DNA of 45,474 nt from JACDCA01 sp040881785. GTDB lineage: Bacteria; Acidobacteriota; Vicinamibacteria; Vicinamibacterales; 2-12-FULL-66-21. Shown here piece after piece: positions 24,896 through 34,257 of this stretch. Made by a program: the position numbers and the translations under genes. The first letter of the stretch is position 1; each line of letters starts with the position of its first letter. The stretch spans positions 1-45,474 of the forward strand of contig JBBECO010000030.1 in assembly GCA_040881785.1 (NCBI GenBank). The letters run 5' to 3'. The notes beneath the pieces were generated by a model. The model was given only the letters and a program-made list of their open reading frames with translations, was not told the origin of the DNA and ran no database searches.

Positions 24896-25711
24896 TCAAG
24901 GCTGCTCGTTCTTCAGGCGCAGATAGATCCTGAGCAGAGGCGCGAGGCGGGGATGGTGCTTCTCGTAGAAGGCCAGGTGGCTCCGGCGGTACGCGGTGCC
25001 GGCCTGCCGCGAAGCGGTCGCACGCGACCGCCCCCGCAGATGCACGATCTCCGCGACGGGCGTAAACAGCACCTTCCAGCCCTGCGCGCGGACGCTTGCG
25101 CAGAAATCCACGTCCTCGGTGTAGAGAAAGAACCGCTCGTCGAGCCCGCCGACCGCGTCCGACACACGCCGCCTCACCAGCAGGCAGGCGCCGCTGACCC
25201 AGTCCACATAGCCTTCGCGATGGGTCCGCGCGTCCACCCACCGTGACACCGGTCCGAAGCGGCGTGCGTGGAGCCCTGTGATCACCTTCTGCCGCAGCTC
25301 GGCGAGCGGCGAGATCATCGGACCGAACGACAGCTCCGCGCGCCCCTCGCCATCCACGAGGCGGGGGCCGGCGACGGCCGCCTCCGGATGGGCGTCGAGC
25401 CGCCCGATCAGACGGTCGAGCGCCCCGGCCGGCACGACCGTGTCGTTGTTCAGCAGCAGGATCAACTCGCCCGACGACACGCGGATGCCCTCGTTGTTCC
25501 CGGCCGAGAACCCCCGATTCTCCGCGAGCTGGACGAGCCGCACCTCGGGCCAGCGCGCAACCACGGCCGCGCTGCCGTCAGTGGAGGCGTTGTCCACCAC
25601 CACGATCTCGGTCGCGGCGGCCGTCGGGTGCGCCACGAGCGAGGCGAGACAGTTCTCCAGATGCCCGCGGCCGTTGAAATTCACGATGACGATCGACAGC
25701 CGCGGCGTCAT
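24896..25711 (-). CDS. GT2-family glycosyltransferase (rhamnosyltransferase-like)
   Basis: A 271-residue inverting GT-A glycosyltransferase. It opens LSIVIVNFNGRGHLENCLAS, continues with EIVVVDNASTDGSAAVV and the metal-binding region GELILLLNNDTVVPAGALD, and has the acceptor-side LDERFFLYTEDVDFCASVR typical of rhamnosyltransferase-like (WbbL) members. The acidic TEDVDFC is consistent with an intact catalytic base. It is in the middle of the minus operon and overlaps the upstream GT4 by ATGA. The true sugar is not proved. Confidence 0.9.
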   Translation of the reverse strand: MTPRLSIVIVNFNGRGHLENCLASLVAHPTAAATEIVVVDNASTDGSAAVVARWPEVRLVQLAENRGFSAGNNEGIRVSSGELILLLNNDTVVPAGALDRLIGRLDAHPEAAVAGPRLVDGEGRAELSFGPMISPLAELRQKVITGLHARRFGPVSRWVDARTHREGYVDWVSGACLLVRRRVSDAVGGLDERFFLYTEDVDFCASVRAQGWKVLFTPVAEIVHLRGRSRATASRQAGTAYRRSHLAFYEKHHPRLAPLLRIYLRLKNEQP

Positions 25712-26790
25712 CGGCGCGCCGCCTCCTCGAGGATCGACAGGGTCTCGGCGGCTGCCGTGTCCCAGGAGTACCGCGCGAGGACGTCCGGCGCCCGCGCGAG
25801 CAGGGCCGCTCGCGCCTGTGGCGACACCAGGAGGCGGGTCAGCGCTTCCGCTGTTCCGCGAATGTCACCTGGCTCCACGAACGCCGCCGCGTCCCCGTAC
25901 ACCTCGCGGGCCGCGGGCGTGTCGAGCACCACGATCGGCACGCCGGCCGCCAGCGCTTCCAGGGGCGTCAGGCCGAAACCCTCGTACTCGGAGAGGAATC
26001 CGAACGCCGAGGCGGAGCCATACAACCGGGCCAGCTCTTCGTCGGGCACGTAGTCGGCAATCCGCACGCGCGCGTCGATCCCCTGCGAGACGGCCAGCGC
26101 CCGCAGGTCCTGACGGGGCCAGCTCCGATCCTTCCCGACGATCGCCAGCTGCGCGCCCGGGACGGCCTGGACGACGCGCGCAAAGGCGGCGATGAGATCC
26201 GGCAACCGCCGCCGATTGAAAAGCGAACCGGTGTACAGGACGAGCGGCTCGCGGGGAACCGTCGCCCCCGCCTGATGGGACGTCAGGCCATTGGGCACGA
26301 CGGCCATCCGCTCGGCAGGTACTCCGTACACCTCCTGGATCTCGCGCGCCGAGAACTGCGAAACCGTCACCACCGTCCGCGCGCGCCGCGCGGCCGAGCG
26401 CGTGAGCCAGCGCCGCCTCGTGCCTTCGCGGAACGAAAACCACTCGGGATGCCGGCTGAACGACACGTCGTGGATGGTCACGACCAGGGGAGCGGCCAGA
26501 CGGAGCGGCGCCGTGTAGGCCGGCGCGAAGAAGACGTCCGGCGCCTCGCGCCGGACGGCGGCGCTCAGCGTGGTCTGCTCCCACCACGTGCCGCCTCCGC
26601 CGCCGAGCACGCGGACATCCGTCCCGGGGAAGGATCGCTGCAGCGCGTCCGGTGCGAAGAGGATGAACCGCCGCATGTCCGCGTCCGCGCGTGTCGTCCA
26701 GCGCCGCATCAGCTCGCCGAGATACCGGCCGACGCCGGTGGCATCCCCGAGCAGCTCGCGCGCGTCCACCCCAATGCGCAGCGGACTCAC
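25708..26790 (-). CDS. GT4-family glycosyltransferase (third of four)
   Basis: A 360-residue GT-B enzyme. It starts with GTG at 26790 within GTGA shared with the stop of the upstream gene. It opens LRIGVDARELLGDATGVGRY, has VVTIHDVSFSRHPEWFS between the domains, and shows the donor region GFLSEYEGFGLTPLEALAAG. The protein looks complete. Like its two neighbours it is probably a mannosyl-, glucosyl- or galactosyltransferase adding one residue to the lipid-linked repeat unit. Confidence 0.9.
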   Translation of the reverse strand: MSPLRIGVDARELLGDATGVGRYLGELMRRWTTRADADMRRFILFAPDALQRSFPGTDVRVLGGGGGTWWEQTTLSAAVRREAPDVFFAPAYTAPLRLAAPLVVTIHDVSFSRHPEWFSFREGTRRRWLTRSAARRARTVVTVSQFSAREIQEVYGVPAERMAVVPNGLTSHQAGATVPREPLVLYTGSLFNRRRLPDLIAAFARVVQAVPGAQLAIVGKDRSWPRQDLRALAVSQGIDARVRIADYVPDEELARLYGSASAFGFLSEYEGFGLTPLEALAAGVPIVVLDTPAAREVYGDAAAFVEPGDIRGTAEALTRLLVSPQARAALLARAPDVLARYSWDTAAAETLSILEEAARR

Positions 26791-27890
26791 GCGTCCCGCC
26801 TCCGGCGCGCGAGGCCCGCGCGGAAGGCCTCGAGCAGGCGAGCCGCAGACGCGCCCCAGGTGAACCGGTTCGCGCGCGTGACGCCGCGATCGGCCAGTTC
26901 GGCGCGCAGCAGGTCCTCCTCGAGCACGCGCTGCATGGCCGCGGCCAGTGCGCGCGGGTCGTCGGCGTCCACGAGCAGCCCCGCCTCACCGACGACCTCG
27001 GGCAGCGAGCCGCGCGCGGCGGCGACGACGGGAAGGCCGATCGTCATGGCTTCGAGCGCAGGGATCCCGAAGCCTTCGTCCGCCGACGCGATCACGAGCA
27101 TCGAGGCGTCGCGATAGAGCCGCAGGCGTTCGTCGTCCGTGATGTAGCCCAGCCAGCGCACGCCGGACGGCGCGGGCGGAGGCGGGCCTGTCATCCGTCC
27201 GGCGAATACCAGCGGTGGCGCTGATGGATCCCGTTTGAGCAACTCGGCATAACCGGCGATCACCGCGCCGACGTTCTTGCGCGGTTCAATCGTGCCGACA
27301 TGGAGGATCGGTCCGCGGGCGGACGGCCCCGCTCGCCGCGGCCAGGCGGGGGCGCCGGGGTGGCAGACCGTCACGCGCTCGGATGGGACCTGCAGCCTCG
27401 AGACGACCTGGTCCCGCGTGTACTCAGAGTTGACGATCACACCGGCCGCCCGCCGGGCATGCGCCCCGGCCAGGGCCGGGTAGTCTCGCCGCACCTCGCG
27501 CGCGGTGTCGCCCGGGCGGTCGAGAAAATACAGGTCATGGACGGTGACGAACGGCACGGCCCGGCGGGACGGCATGAGCAGCGGATGCAACGACCAGGTC
27601 ACGTCCACCCCGGCTCCCAGCAGCTCCACGGGCGGCCACTCCAGGCGATGCCAGGCCAGGTTCAGGAGCCGCACAGGCACCCGCAGGTCCAGCGATGACG
27701 CGCCGGCCACGGCATCACGGGGCAGCCGGTCCTTCCATGAGCTCGAAAACAGCGTCAGGGCGTCGCCCTCACCGAGCTGCGCCTGGAGGGCGAGCGCCAG
27801 ATGGTGCGCGTACCCGCCGACACCCGTCGGTTGCCGCAGGGCGGGGCGGTAGTCGAGAAGGATCCGCAAACGGGCCGGATGGTACCACAC
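26787..27890 (-). CDS. GT4-family glycosyltransferase (fourth of four, first in operon)
   Basis: A 367-residue GT-B glycosyltransferase. It opens LRILLDYRPALRQPTGVGGY from about residue 8, has FVTVHDLYFLDRP, then LHVGTIEPRKNVGAVIAGYA at the start of the donor domain and ADEGFGIPALEAMTIGLPVV as the EX7E region. The ATG at 27890 is used; the core begins seven residues later, so a nearby non-ATG start is possible. This gene heads the minus operon and lies 119 bases from the divergent ugd gene, so both promoters share that interval. Confidence 0.88.
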   Translation of the reverse strand: MWYHPARLRILLDYRPALRQPTGVGGYAHHLALALQAQLGEGDALTLFSSSWKDRLPRDAVAGASSLDLRVPVRLLNLAWHRLEWPPVELLGAGVDVTWSLHPLLMPSRRAVPFVTVHDLYFLDRPGDTAREVRRDYPALAGAHARRAAGVIVNSEYTRDQVVSRLQVPSERVTVCHPGAPAWPRRAGPSARGPILHVGTIEPRKNVGAVIAGYAELLKRDPSAPPLVFAGRMTGPPPPAPSGVRWLGYITDDERLRLYRDASMLVIASADEGFGIPALEAMTIGLPVVAAARGSLPEVVGEAGLLVDADDPRALAAAMQRVLEEDLLRAELADRGVTRANRFTWGASAARLLEAFRAGLARRRRDA

Positions 27891-27946
27891 GGCGGCGCTC
27901 GCACGGCGGGTGGCCCCGTGGCGACAAATCCTTAATACTCAATAGA

Positions 27947-27976
27947 TTGACAGCCTTTTTTCTGCTGTGCTAGCGT
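27947..27976 (+). promoter_or_regulatory. Candidate promoter for the ugd operon
   Basis: A perfect -35 TTGACA (27947-27952) is followed after 18 bases by TAGCGT (27971-27976), a weak -10 helped by an upstream TGC (extended -10). A run of six T lies in the spacer. The ribosome site GGAGA is at 27995-27999, ten bases before the ugd ATG. Confidence 0.5.
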
Positions 27977-28009
27977 TAGGGTTTTGTATCCAGCGGAGAA
28001 TCTCTTTCG

Positions 28010-29308
28010 ATGAAAATCGCGGTCGTGGGAAGCGGCTACGTCGGTCTTGTGGCGGGCGCCTGCCTTGCCGAAAACGGCAACGACGTCGTCTGCGTCGACA
28101 AGGACCCGGCCAAGGTCAAGAAGCTGCAACGGGGCCACATCCCCATTTACGAGCCCGGACTCGAGGAGCTGGTGCACCGGAACCGGACGGAGAAGCGCCT
28201 GACGTTCACGACGAATCTGGCGCGCGCGGTTCGGGCGTCTCAGATCATTTTCGTCGCCGTCGGCACACCGACCGGGGAGGACGGCTCGGCCGATCTCAAG
28301 CACGTCCTCGACGTGGCGCGCGAGACCGCGCGCGCGATGAACGGCTACAAGGTCATCGTGAACAAGAGTACCGTGCCGGTCGGGACGGCCGCCAGGGTCC
28401 GCGAGATCATCCGCCGCGAGACCACGCATCCCTTCAGCGTCGTCAGCAATCCGGAATTCCTGAAGCAGGGCGCGGCCATCGACGACTTCATGAAACCGGA
28501 TCGCGTCGTGATCGGAGCGGAAGATCCGCGCGCGGCGGACCTGATGAAGGAACTGTACGCGCCCTTCACCCGGACGGGCGCACCGATCATGCTGATGGAC
28601 TGCGCGAGCGCGGAGTTGAGCAAGTACGCGGCCAACGCCATGCTGGCCACACGGATCTCGTTCATGAACGAGGTCGCCAACGTCTGCGAGGCCATGGGAG
28701 CGGACGTGGATCAGGTGCGGAGGGCGGTGGCGTCCGACAGCCGGATTGGTCCGTCGTTTCTGTTTCCAGGTGTGGGGTACGGCGGCAGCTGCTTCCCCAA
28801 GGACGTCAAGGCGATGCTGCGGTTCGCGCAGAGCGCGAAGTACGATTTTCAGATCCTGAAGTCGGTCGAGGCGGTCAACGAGAAGCAGAAGCTGCGCCTG
28901 CTCGAGAAGCTGCGCGCGCACTTCGGCTCCCTGAAGGGCAAGCGCCTGGCCGTGTGGGGCCTCGCCTTCAAGCCGCGCACCGATGACATGCGGGAGGCAC
29001 CCGCCGTGCCGCTCATCAACGGACTTCTCGCCGAGGGCGCAACCGTGCAGGCGTACGATCCGGAGGCGATGACCGTCGCAAAGGGCATCTTCGGATCGAA
29101 GGTGACCTATGCCGAGAACAGCTACGCGGCGCTGACCGGGGCCGACGCACTCGTCCTCGTGACCGAGTGGAACGAATTCCGGGAACCCAACTTCGAACGG
29201 ATGCGAAAGGTGATGCGCGCGCCGGTCATCTTCGACGGGCGGAACATCTACAATCCGGAACAGATCCGCGCCCAGGGCTTCACGTATTCGTCCATCGGAC
29301 GACGCTGA
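28010..29308 (+). CDS. ugd: UDP-glucose 6-dehydrogenase
   Basis: Oxidises UDP-glucose to UDP-glucuronate with two NAD+. The NAD site GSGYVG is at residues 7-12. The catalytic thiol is C261 in GVGYGGSCFPKDVKAM, and the substrate-binding GLAFKPRTDDMREAP is intact near residues 324-338. Length 432 is typical. It is the first gene of the plus-strand polysaccharide operon, with a good promoter and Shine-Dalgarno, and overlaps galE by one base. Its product feeds the UDP-xylose synthase of the divergent operon. Confidence 0.95.
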   Translation: MKIAVVGSGYVGLVAGACLAENGNDVVCVDKDPAKVKKLQRGHIPIYEPGLEELVHRNRTEKRLTFTTNLARAVRASQIIFVAVGTPTGEDGSADLKHVLDVARETARAMNGYKVIVNKSTVPVGTAARVREIIRRETTHPFSVVSNPEFLKQGAAIDDFMKPDRVVIGAEDPRAADLMKELYAPFTRTGAPIMLMDCASAELSKYAANAMLATRISFMNEVANVCEAMGADVDQVRRAVASDSRIGPSFLFPGVGYGGSCFPKDVKAMLRFAQSAKYDFQILKSVEAVNEKQKLRLLEKLRAHFGSLKGKRLAVWGLAFKPRTDDMREAPAVPLINGLLAEGATVQAYDPEAMTVAKGIFGSKVTYAENSYAALTGADALVLVTEWNEFREPNFERMRKVMRAPVIFDGRNIYNPEQIRAQGFTYSSIGRR

Positions 29309-30315
29309 TGGGGAACGTGCTCGTCACGGGCGGCGCCGGCTATATCGGGAGCCACGCCGTCAAGGCGTTGAATGCCGCGGGGCACCAGGTGACCGTGTAC
29401 GACGACCTGTCGGCCGGCCACCGTGAAGCGGCCCGTTTCGCGCACGACTTCGTCGAGGGGGACATCCACGACACCGTCCGGCTGCGCCGCGCCCTGCGGG
29501 ACCATGGCTGCGACGCGGTGATGCACTTTGCCGCCTGGCTCTCGGTTGGGGATTCGGTCCGCGACCCGGCCGGGTACTACCGGAACAACGTGCTGGGCGC
29601 GCTGTCGGTGCTCGACGCGATGGTCGCCGAGCAGGTGCCGCACCTGGTGTTCTCGTCCACGGCGGCCGTCTTCGGCAACCCGGTCGAGACGCCGATTACG
29701 GAACACCATCCGCAGCACCCCATCAACGCCTATGGCGAAACGAAGCTCGCGATCGAGCGCGCGCTGCCGCACTACGAGCGCGCCTACGGGCTGCGGGCGA
29801 TCGTCCTGCGCTATTTCAATGCCTCGGGCGCCGACCCCGACGGGGACCTGGGCGAAGACCACGATCCGGAGCTCCATCTGATCCCCCGGGCGATCGACGC
29901 CGCCCTCGGGCGCGACACATTTCAGATCTTCGGCGATGATTACGACACGCCGGACGGCACATGTCTTCGCGACTATATCCACGTCACCGATCTCGCCGAC
30001 GCCCACGTGCGCGCCATGGACTCGCTTCGTGAAGGCGGACGCTCCGCCACGTTCAATCTCGGCAACGGCCGGCCGGTGTCGGTGCGGCAGGTGATCGACG
30101 CGGTGGCCCGCATCGTGGGCCAGCCGGTGCCGGCGACCATCGGCCCGCGCCGTGAAGGGGACCCCGGCGTGCTCTTCGCGTCGAGCGACCGGATCAAACG
30201 CGAGCTGGGCTGGACGCCGCGATTGGAGGACATCGACACGATCGTTCGAACAGCGTGGGCCTGGCGCGAGGCGCGGCCCGCCGGCTACGGCTCCAGAGGG
30301 GGAGAAGCCCGCTGA
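29308..30315 (+). CDS. galE: UDP-glucose 4-epimerase
   Basis: Interconverts UDP-glucose and UDP-galactose with tightly bound NAD. The start ATG at 29308 overlaps the ugd stop (TGATG), and the family signature NVLVTGGAGYIGSHAVKAL begins at residue 3. The catalytic YGETK (Y142, K146), FSSTAAVFGNP and RYFNASGADPDGDLGE are all typical GalE sequence. Length 335. It may alternatively act on N-acetylated UDP-hexosamines or UDP-xylose/arabinose, which sequence alone does not settle; the UDP-xylose route in this locus makes that worth bearing in mind. Confidence 0.92.
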   Translation: MGNVLVTGGAGYIGSHAVKALNAAGHQVTVYDDLSAGHREAARFAHDFVEGDIHDTVRLRRALRDHGCDAVMHFAAWLSVGDSVRDPAGYYRNNVLGALSVLDAMVAEQVPHLVFSSTAAVFGNPVETPITEHHPQHPINAYGETKLAIERALPHYERAYGLRAIVLRYFNASGADPDGDLGEDHDPELHLIPRAIDAALGRDTFQIFGDDYDTPDGTCLRDYIHVTDLADAHVRAMDSLREGGRSATFNLGNGRPVSVRQVIDAVARIVGQPVPATIGPRREGDPGVLFASSDRIKRELGWTPRLEDIDTIVRTAWAWREARPAGYGSRGGEAR

Positions 30316-31025
30316 TGTCGAGCCTGAAAGGACAGCTCAGCAATCCGCTGCTCTCGGTCGTGATGCCGGCGTACAACGAGCAGGCCACGATCGAGGAGAT
30401 GGTCCGGCGCGTGGTCGCCGTGCCGCTACGGACCGAACTGATCGTCGTGGACGACGGGTCGAAGGATCAGACGCGGGACATCCTGACGCGGCTCGCGGCC
30501 GAGCTGCCGATCAAGGTGATCTTCCAGCCGGCCAATGCCGGCAAGGGGGCCGCGCTCCGGCGCGGGTTCGAGGAGGTGACCGGCGACCTGGTCGTCATCC
30601 AGGATGCCGATCTCGAGTACTCTCCCGAGGAATTCCCGGAGCTGATCGACCTCATCGTCCAGGGGCGGGCGGACGTGGTCTACGGGTCGCGCTTCCTCGG
30701 GCGCCACCGGGTCTTCATGTTCACGCATTACGTGGGGAACCGGATCGTGACGTTTCTCACGAACGTGCTCTACAACACCATGCTGAGCGACATGGAGACG
30801 TGCTACAAGGTGATGCGCGTGGAGGTGCTCCGGTCGTTCAAGCTCGAATCGAACGGCTTCGGGATCGAGCCGGAGCTGACGGCGAAGATCTTCAAGCGCG
30901 GGTACCGGGTCTACGAGGTGCCGATCACCTATGACGGTCGTGGGTACGACGAAGGGAAGAAGATCACCTGGCGCGACGGGTTCGTGGCGCTCTGGGTCCT
31001 GTTGAAGTATCGACTCACTGAGTGA
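30315..31025 (+). CDS. GT2-family transferase, dolichyl-phosphate-mannose-synthase-like
   Basis: A 236-residue GT-A enzyme of the DPM1/ArnC-like group, which transfers a sugar from a nucleotide to polyprenyl phosphate. It opens LSVVMPAYNEQATIEEMVRR, has LIVVDDGSKDQTRDIL, NAGKGAALRRGFEEVTGD and the metal site VIQDADLEYSPEEFPEL, then VYGSRFLGRHR. No C-terminal membrane helices are present, unlike the GtrB/ArnC types. The ATG at 30315 overlaps the galE stop (TGATG); the frame extends 20 codons further upstream inside galE. Its end overlaps the ABC exporter by GTGA. Confidence 0.9.
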   Translation: MSSLKGQLSNPLLSVVMPAYNEQATIEEMVRRVVAVPLRTELIVVDDGSKDQTRDILTRLAAELPIKVIFQPANAGKGAALRRGFEEVTGDLVVIQDADLEYSPEEFPELIDLIVQGRADVVYGSRFLGRHRVFMFTHYVGNRIVTFLTNVLYNTMLSDMETCYKVMRVEVLRSFKLESNGFGIEPELTAKIFKRGYRVYEVPITYDGRGYDEGKKITWRDGFVALWVLLKYRLTE

Positions 31026-32788
31026 ACCCGCTCCATCGCCTCATCGCCTACGCCCGACCGTATCGCGGGCGTTTCGTCGCGGCCGTCGCGGCGATGCTGG
31101 TGTATGCCGCGGCGTCGGCGGGGGTCATCGCGCTGATCGAACCGATCTTCGACGAGGTCCTGCCGGCACGCGAGAAGCTGGCGTTCTGGGCCTGGATGGT
31201 GATCGGCGTCTACATCGCCAAGGGGCTCGGGGCCTATTTTTCCGTGTACGCGATGACCGACATCGGTCAGCGGGTCGTCCGCGACATCCGCAACAAGCTG
31301 TTCCGCCACATCCTGGATCAATCGGCCGGTTTCTTCAGCCGCAAGTCCACCGGCTCGCTGATGTCGCGTATCACCAACGACGTCAATCAGGTCCAGCAGG
31401 CGGTCTCCGAAACACTGGGGGATCTGCTCCGTGAAAGCCTGTCGCTCGTGGCGTATGCGGGCATGCTGTTCTACCTCGACTGGCAGCTCGCGCTCGTCGC
31501 CGTGACGGGCGCACCGCTCGCCGCGTACCCGCTGGCCCGGTTCGGCAAACGGATCCGTTCGACCACCCGCCGGAGCCAGGAGGAGCTCGAGAACCTGACG
31601 CACGTCACGGCGGAAGCGTTCACCGGTCATCGCATCGTGAAGGCGTTCGGCGCGGAGGCCCACGAGGCGGGGCGCTTCGGCCGCGCCGCGCAACAGGTCT
31701 ACCGCACCAATCTGAAGGTCACGAGCATCCTGGCGACGCTGCCGCCGTTGATGGAACTGCTCGGCGGGGCCGCCGTCATCGCGCTCGTCTGGTACGGCAG
31801 CCAGCAGATCGCCCGCAACGAGCTGACCACCGGCGAGTTCGCGACGTTCATCGTGGCGGCGTTCATGATGTACACGCCGGTCAAGAAACTCAGCCGCGTG
31901 ACCGGCAGCCTGCAGCAGGCGATCGCCGCGGCCGAGCGCATCTTCCAGGTGATGGACACGCATTCCGAGGTCAAGGAACGGCCGGATGCGGGGATGCTGC
32001 AGACGCCGCGGTTTGCGATCGAGTTCCAGAACGTCGCCTTTGCGTACGACGACCGTCCGACGAAGCCGATCCTGCGGGACGTCTCGTTCAGGGTCGCCCC
32101 TGGGGAGATGGTCGCCATCGTCGGCCTGAGCGGCGCCGGCAAGACGACGCTGGTCAACCTGCTGCCGAGGTTCTACGACGTCACAGGCGGCGCCATTCGG
32201 GTGGACGGGCTCGACATCCGTGACGTCACGCTGAAGTCGCTGCGCTCGAAGATCGGGATGGTGACGCAGGAAACCGTGCTGTTCGACGAAACCATCGCCA
32301 GTAACATCGCGTACGGCACGCCGGGCGTGTCGGCCGGCGAGATCGAGGCCGCGGCCCGGGCGGCGCACGCGCACGACTTCATCATCAATCTGTCGGCGGG
32401 ATACGAGACCCGGATCGGCGAGCGCGGCCAGACCTTGTCGGGCGGGCAGCGCCAGCGGATCGCCATTGCCCGCGCCATTCTGAAGAACGCGCCGATCCTG
32501 ATTCTCGACGAGGCGACCTCGGCGCTCGATGCCGAATCCGAACTGCTCGTGCAGGACGCCCTGCAGACGCTCATGCGCAATCGGACGTCCTTCGTCATCG
32601 CGCATCGGCTCTCGACCGTACGGCGCGCCGACCAGATCATCGTCCTCGAGAAGGGCCGGATCGTGGAGGTCGGGCGCCACGACGAGCTGCTGGCTTCGCC
32701 CGGCAGCGTCTATTCCAAGCTCTACGCGCTGCAGTCGTTCGAGGGCCGGCGCCCCGGACAGGTGCGTCCGCATCCGACTATCCAATGA
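31022..32788 (+). CDS. MsbA-type ABC exporter (fused membrane and ATPase domains)
   Basis: A 588-residue half-transporter that probably works as a homodimer in the inner membrane. Residues about 1-310 hold six membrane helices; the ATPase follows with Walker A GLSGAGKTT near 368-376, the signature LSGGQRQRIAIARAI near 471, Walker B/D-loop ILILDEATSALD and the H-loop IAHRLST. The domain organisation is that of lipid A or lipid-linked glycan flippases. Because no Wzx or Wzy gene is visible, it could export the lipid-linked saccharide made by this locus, but a lipid A role is equally possible. Starts with GTG overlapping the upstream stop; ends ATGA into yicC. Confidence 0.9.
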   Translation: MNPLHRLIAYARPYRGRFVAAVAAMLVYAAASAGVIALIEPIFDEVLPAREKLAFWAWMVIGVYIAKGLGAYFSVYAMTDIGQRVVRDIRNKLFRHILDQSAGFFSRKSTGSLMSRITNDVNQVQQAVSETLGDLLRESLSLVAYAGMLFYLDWQLALVAVTGAPLAAYPLARFGKRIRSTTRRSQEELENLTHVTAEAFTGHRIVKAFGAEAHEAGRFGRAAQQVYRTNLKVTSILATLPPLMELLGGAAVIALVWYGSQQIARNELTTGEFATFIVAAFMMYTPVKKLSRVTGSLQQAIAAAERIFQVMDTHSEVKERPDAGMLQTPRFAIEFQNVAFAYDDRPTKPILRDVSFRVAPGEMVAIVGLSGAGKTTLVNLLPRFYDVTGGAIRVDGLDIRDVTLKSLRSKIGMVTQETVLFDETIASNIAYGTPGVSAGEIEAAARAAHAHDFIINLSAGYETRIGERGQTLSGGQRQRIAIARAILKNAPILILDEATSALDAESELLVQDALQTLMRNRTSFVIAHRLSTVRRADQIIVLEKGRIVEVGRHDELLASPGSVYSKLYALQSFEGRRPGQVRPHPTIQ

Positions 32789-33675
32789 TCAAGAGCATGA
32801 CGGGTTTCGCGTCGCTGACGCGGGACGACGAGACGGCGACGATTGCGGTGACGGTGAAGTCGGTGAACCACCGGCACCTCGACACGCAGCTCCGGATGCC
32901 GGCGGCGTTCGGCACGATCGAGTCGCGGCTCCGCATCGCCATCCAGCAGCGGGTCGCCCGGGGCCGCGTGGAGGTCAGTGTCTCGGTGCAGCAGCGCCGG
33001 GTCCCGGCGCTCGAGGTAGAGCTGAACGAGGCGTTCCTCGACGCGCTCAGCGCCGCGCTCGATCGCGCGCGTGAGCGCGGGAACATCTCCGGCGCGATGA
33101 CGCCCGGCGACCTGTTGCGGTTTCCGCAGGCCCTGTCGATCCGCGAAAAGCCCCAGGAGGCCGGCGATCCCGACGAGACCTTGCCGCGCCGCGTCGAAGA
33201 CGCGGTGATCGCGGCCATCGACGATCTCGACGCGATGCGGACGAAAGAAGGGGAGTTCCTTCGGGCCGATCTCGAGGCACGCCGGCAGTTGCTCGGCGAG
33301 CTGTTCGAGCGGGTGGCGGCCGCATCGGCAAGCGGCATGGACGCGCTGCGCGCGCGCCTGGAAGAGCGCGTCAAGGAGCTGCGGCTCGATCCGCTCGCCG
33401 ACGAAACGCTCATCGCCCAGGAGATCGCGAAATTCGTCGGGCGCTCCGACATCACCGAAGAGGTCGTGCGGTTCCGGGGGCATCTCGAGCACTGGCGCGC
33501 ACTGGCGGACGGCCCGGAGCCGTGCGGGCGGAAGCTGGATTTTCTGCTCCAGGAAATGAACCGCGAGGTGAACACCGTGGGCTCGAAAGCCGAAGGCCCG
33601 GCGGCGTCCGAGGTGGTCGTCTCGCTCAAGGCGGAGCTCGAGAAGATGCGGGAGCAAGTGCAGAATGTCGAGTAG
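32785..33675 (+). CDS. yicC: YicC/YloC-family endoribonuclease
   Basis: A 296-residue member of the YicC family, described as an endoribonuclease acting on RNA in the cytoplasm. The family start MIKSMTGFASLTRDDETATI is clear, as are SVNHRHLDTQLRMP, RIAIQQRVARGRVEVSV and the C-terminal DFLLQEMNREVNTVGSKAEG. The start overlaps the ABC exporter's stop (ATGA), and gmk overlaps its 3' end by 11 bases. The yicC-gmk-rpoZ-coaBC order is common in many bacteria, which supports the assignment. Confidence 0.94.
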   Translation: MIKSMTGFASLTRDDETATIAVTVKSVNHRHLDTQLRMPAAFGTIESRLRIAIQQRVARGRVEVSVSVQQRRVPALEVELNEAFLDALSAALDRARERGNISGAMTPGDLLRFPQALSIREKPQEAGDPDETLPRRVEDAVIAAIDDLDAMRTKEGEFLRADLEARRQLLGELFERVAAASASGMDALRARLEERVKELRLDPLADETLIAQEIAKFVGRSDITEEVVRFRGHLEHWRALADGPEPCGRKLDFLLQEMNREVNTVGSKAEGPAASEVVVSLKAELEKMREQVQNVE

Positions 33676-34257
33676 CCTTCCGGGCGGGATGCCCCGCCGG
33701 GGCCTCCTGTTCGTCGTGTCGGCGCCGTCAGGGACCGGCAAGACGACGGTCGTCGAGCGGCTGGTGCAGATCGTGCCGGATCTCGCACTGTCGCGGTCGT
33801 ACACGTCGCGCCCCGCGCGGCACGGGGAAACCGACGGGGTCGATTATAATTTTGTGACCCGGGCGCGGTTCGAGGAGATGGTGGCCGCCAATGACTTCCT
33901 CGAATGGGCCGACGTGTTCGGCAACCTCTACGGCACCTGTGCCTCCGACGTCGAGCGGGAACTGGCCCGCGGCCACGACATCGTGCTCGTGATCGACGTC
34001 CAGGGGGCGCGGCAGGTCCGGGCGCGCTACGCGAACACGGTCGGCGTCTTCGTGCTGCCGCCGTCGTTCGACGTGCTCGAACAGCGGCTGCGCGGCCGCA
34101 GCAAGGATCCGGAAGAGGCCATGCAGCGGCGTCTGCGGACGGCTCGCAATGAGGTGGCGGCCTTTGCCGAGTACGACTACGTCATCGTCAACGACGAGCT
34201 CGAGGCGTGCGTGGAACGCCTGCGCGCCATCGTGCTCGCCGAACGGGCGCGCTTGCG
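33665..34257 (+). CDS. gmk: Guanylate kinase (3' end lost in assembly gap)
   Basis: Phosphorylates GMP to GDP with ATP. The P-loop APSGTGKT is at residues 20-27; SRSYTSRPARHGETDGVDYN and FLEWADVFGNLYGT form the GMP-binding region, and VLVIDVQGARQVRARY follows. About 197 codons are readable before the N run begins at 34258; the family is usually about 200-210 residues, so only the last few residues are missing. The apparent in-frame fusion with coaBC across the gap is an artefact of the N run. The start at 33665 overlaps yicC; an internal ATG at 33689 is an alternative. Confidence 0.93.

Noticed and set aside
27953..27962. T-run after a short GC segment as an intrinsic terminator
   Set aside because: It lies between a perfect TTGACA and the candidate -10 of the ugd promoter, and no stable stem precedes it.
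30929..32785. 618-codon minus-strand open frame opposite the ABC exporter
   Set aside because: Shadow frame; the plus strand has all ABC ATPase motifs.
20266..32788. Capsule locus of the Wzx/Wzy or Wza/Wzc type
   Set aside because: No flippase, polymerase, chain-length regulator or outer-membrane channel gene was seen; only synthesis enzymes and an MsbA-type exporter are present.
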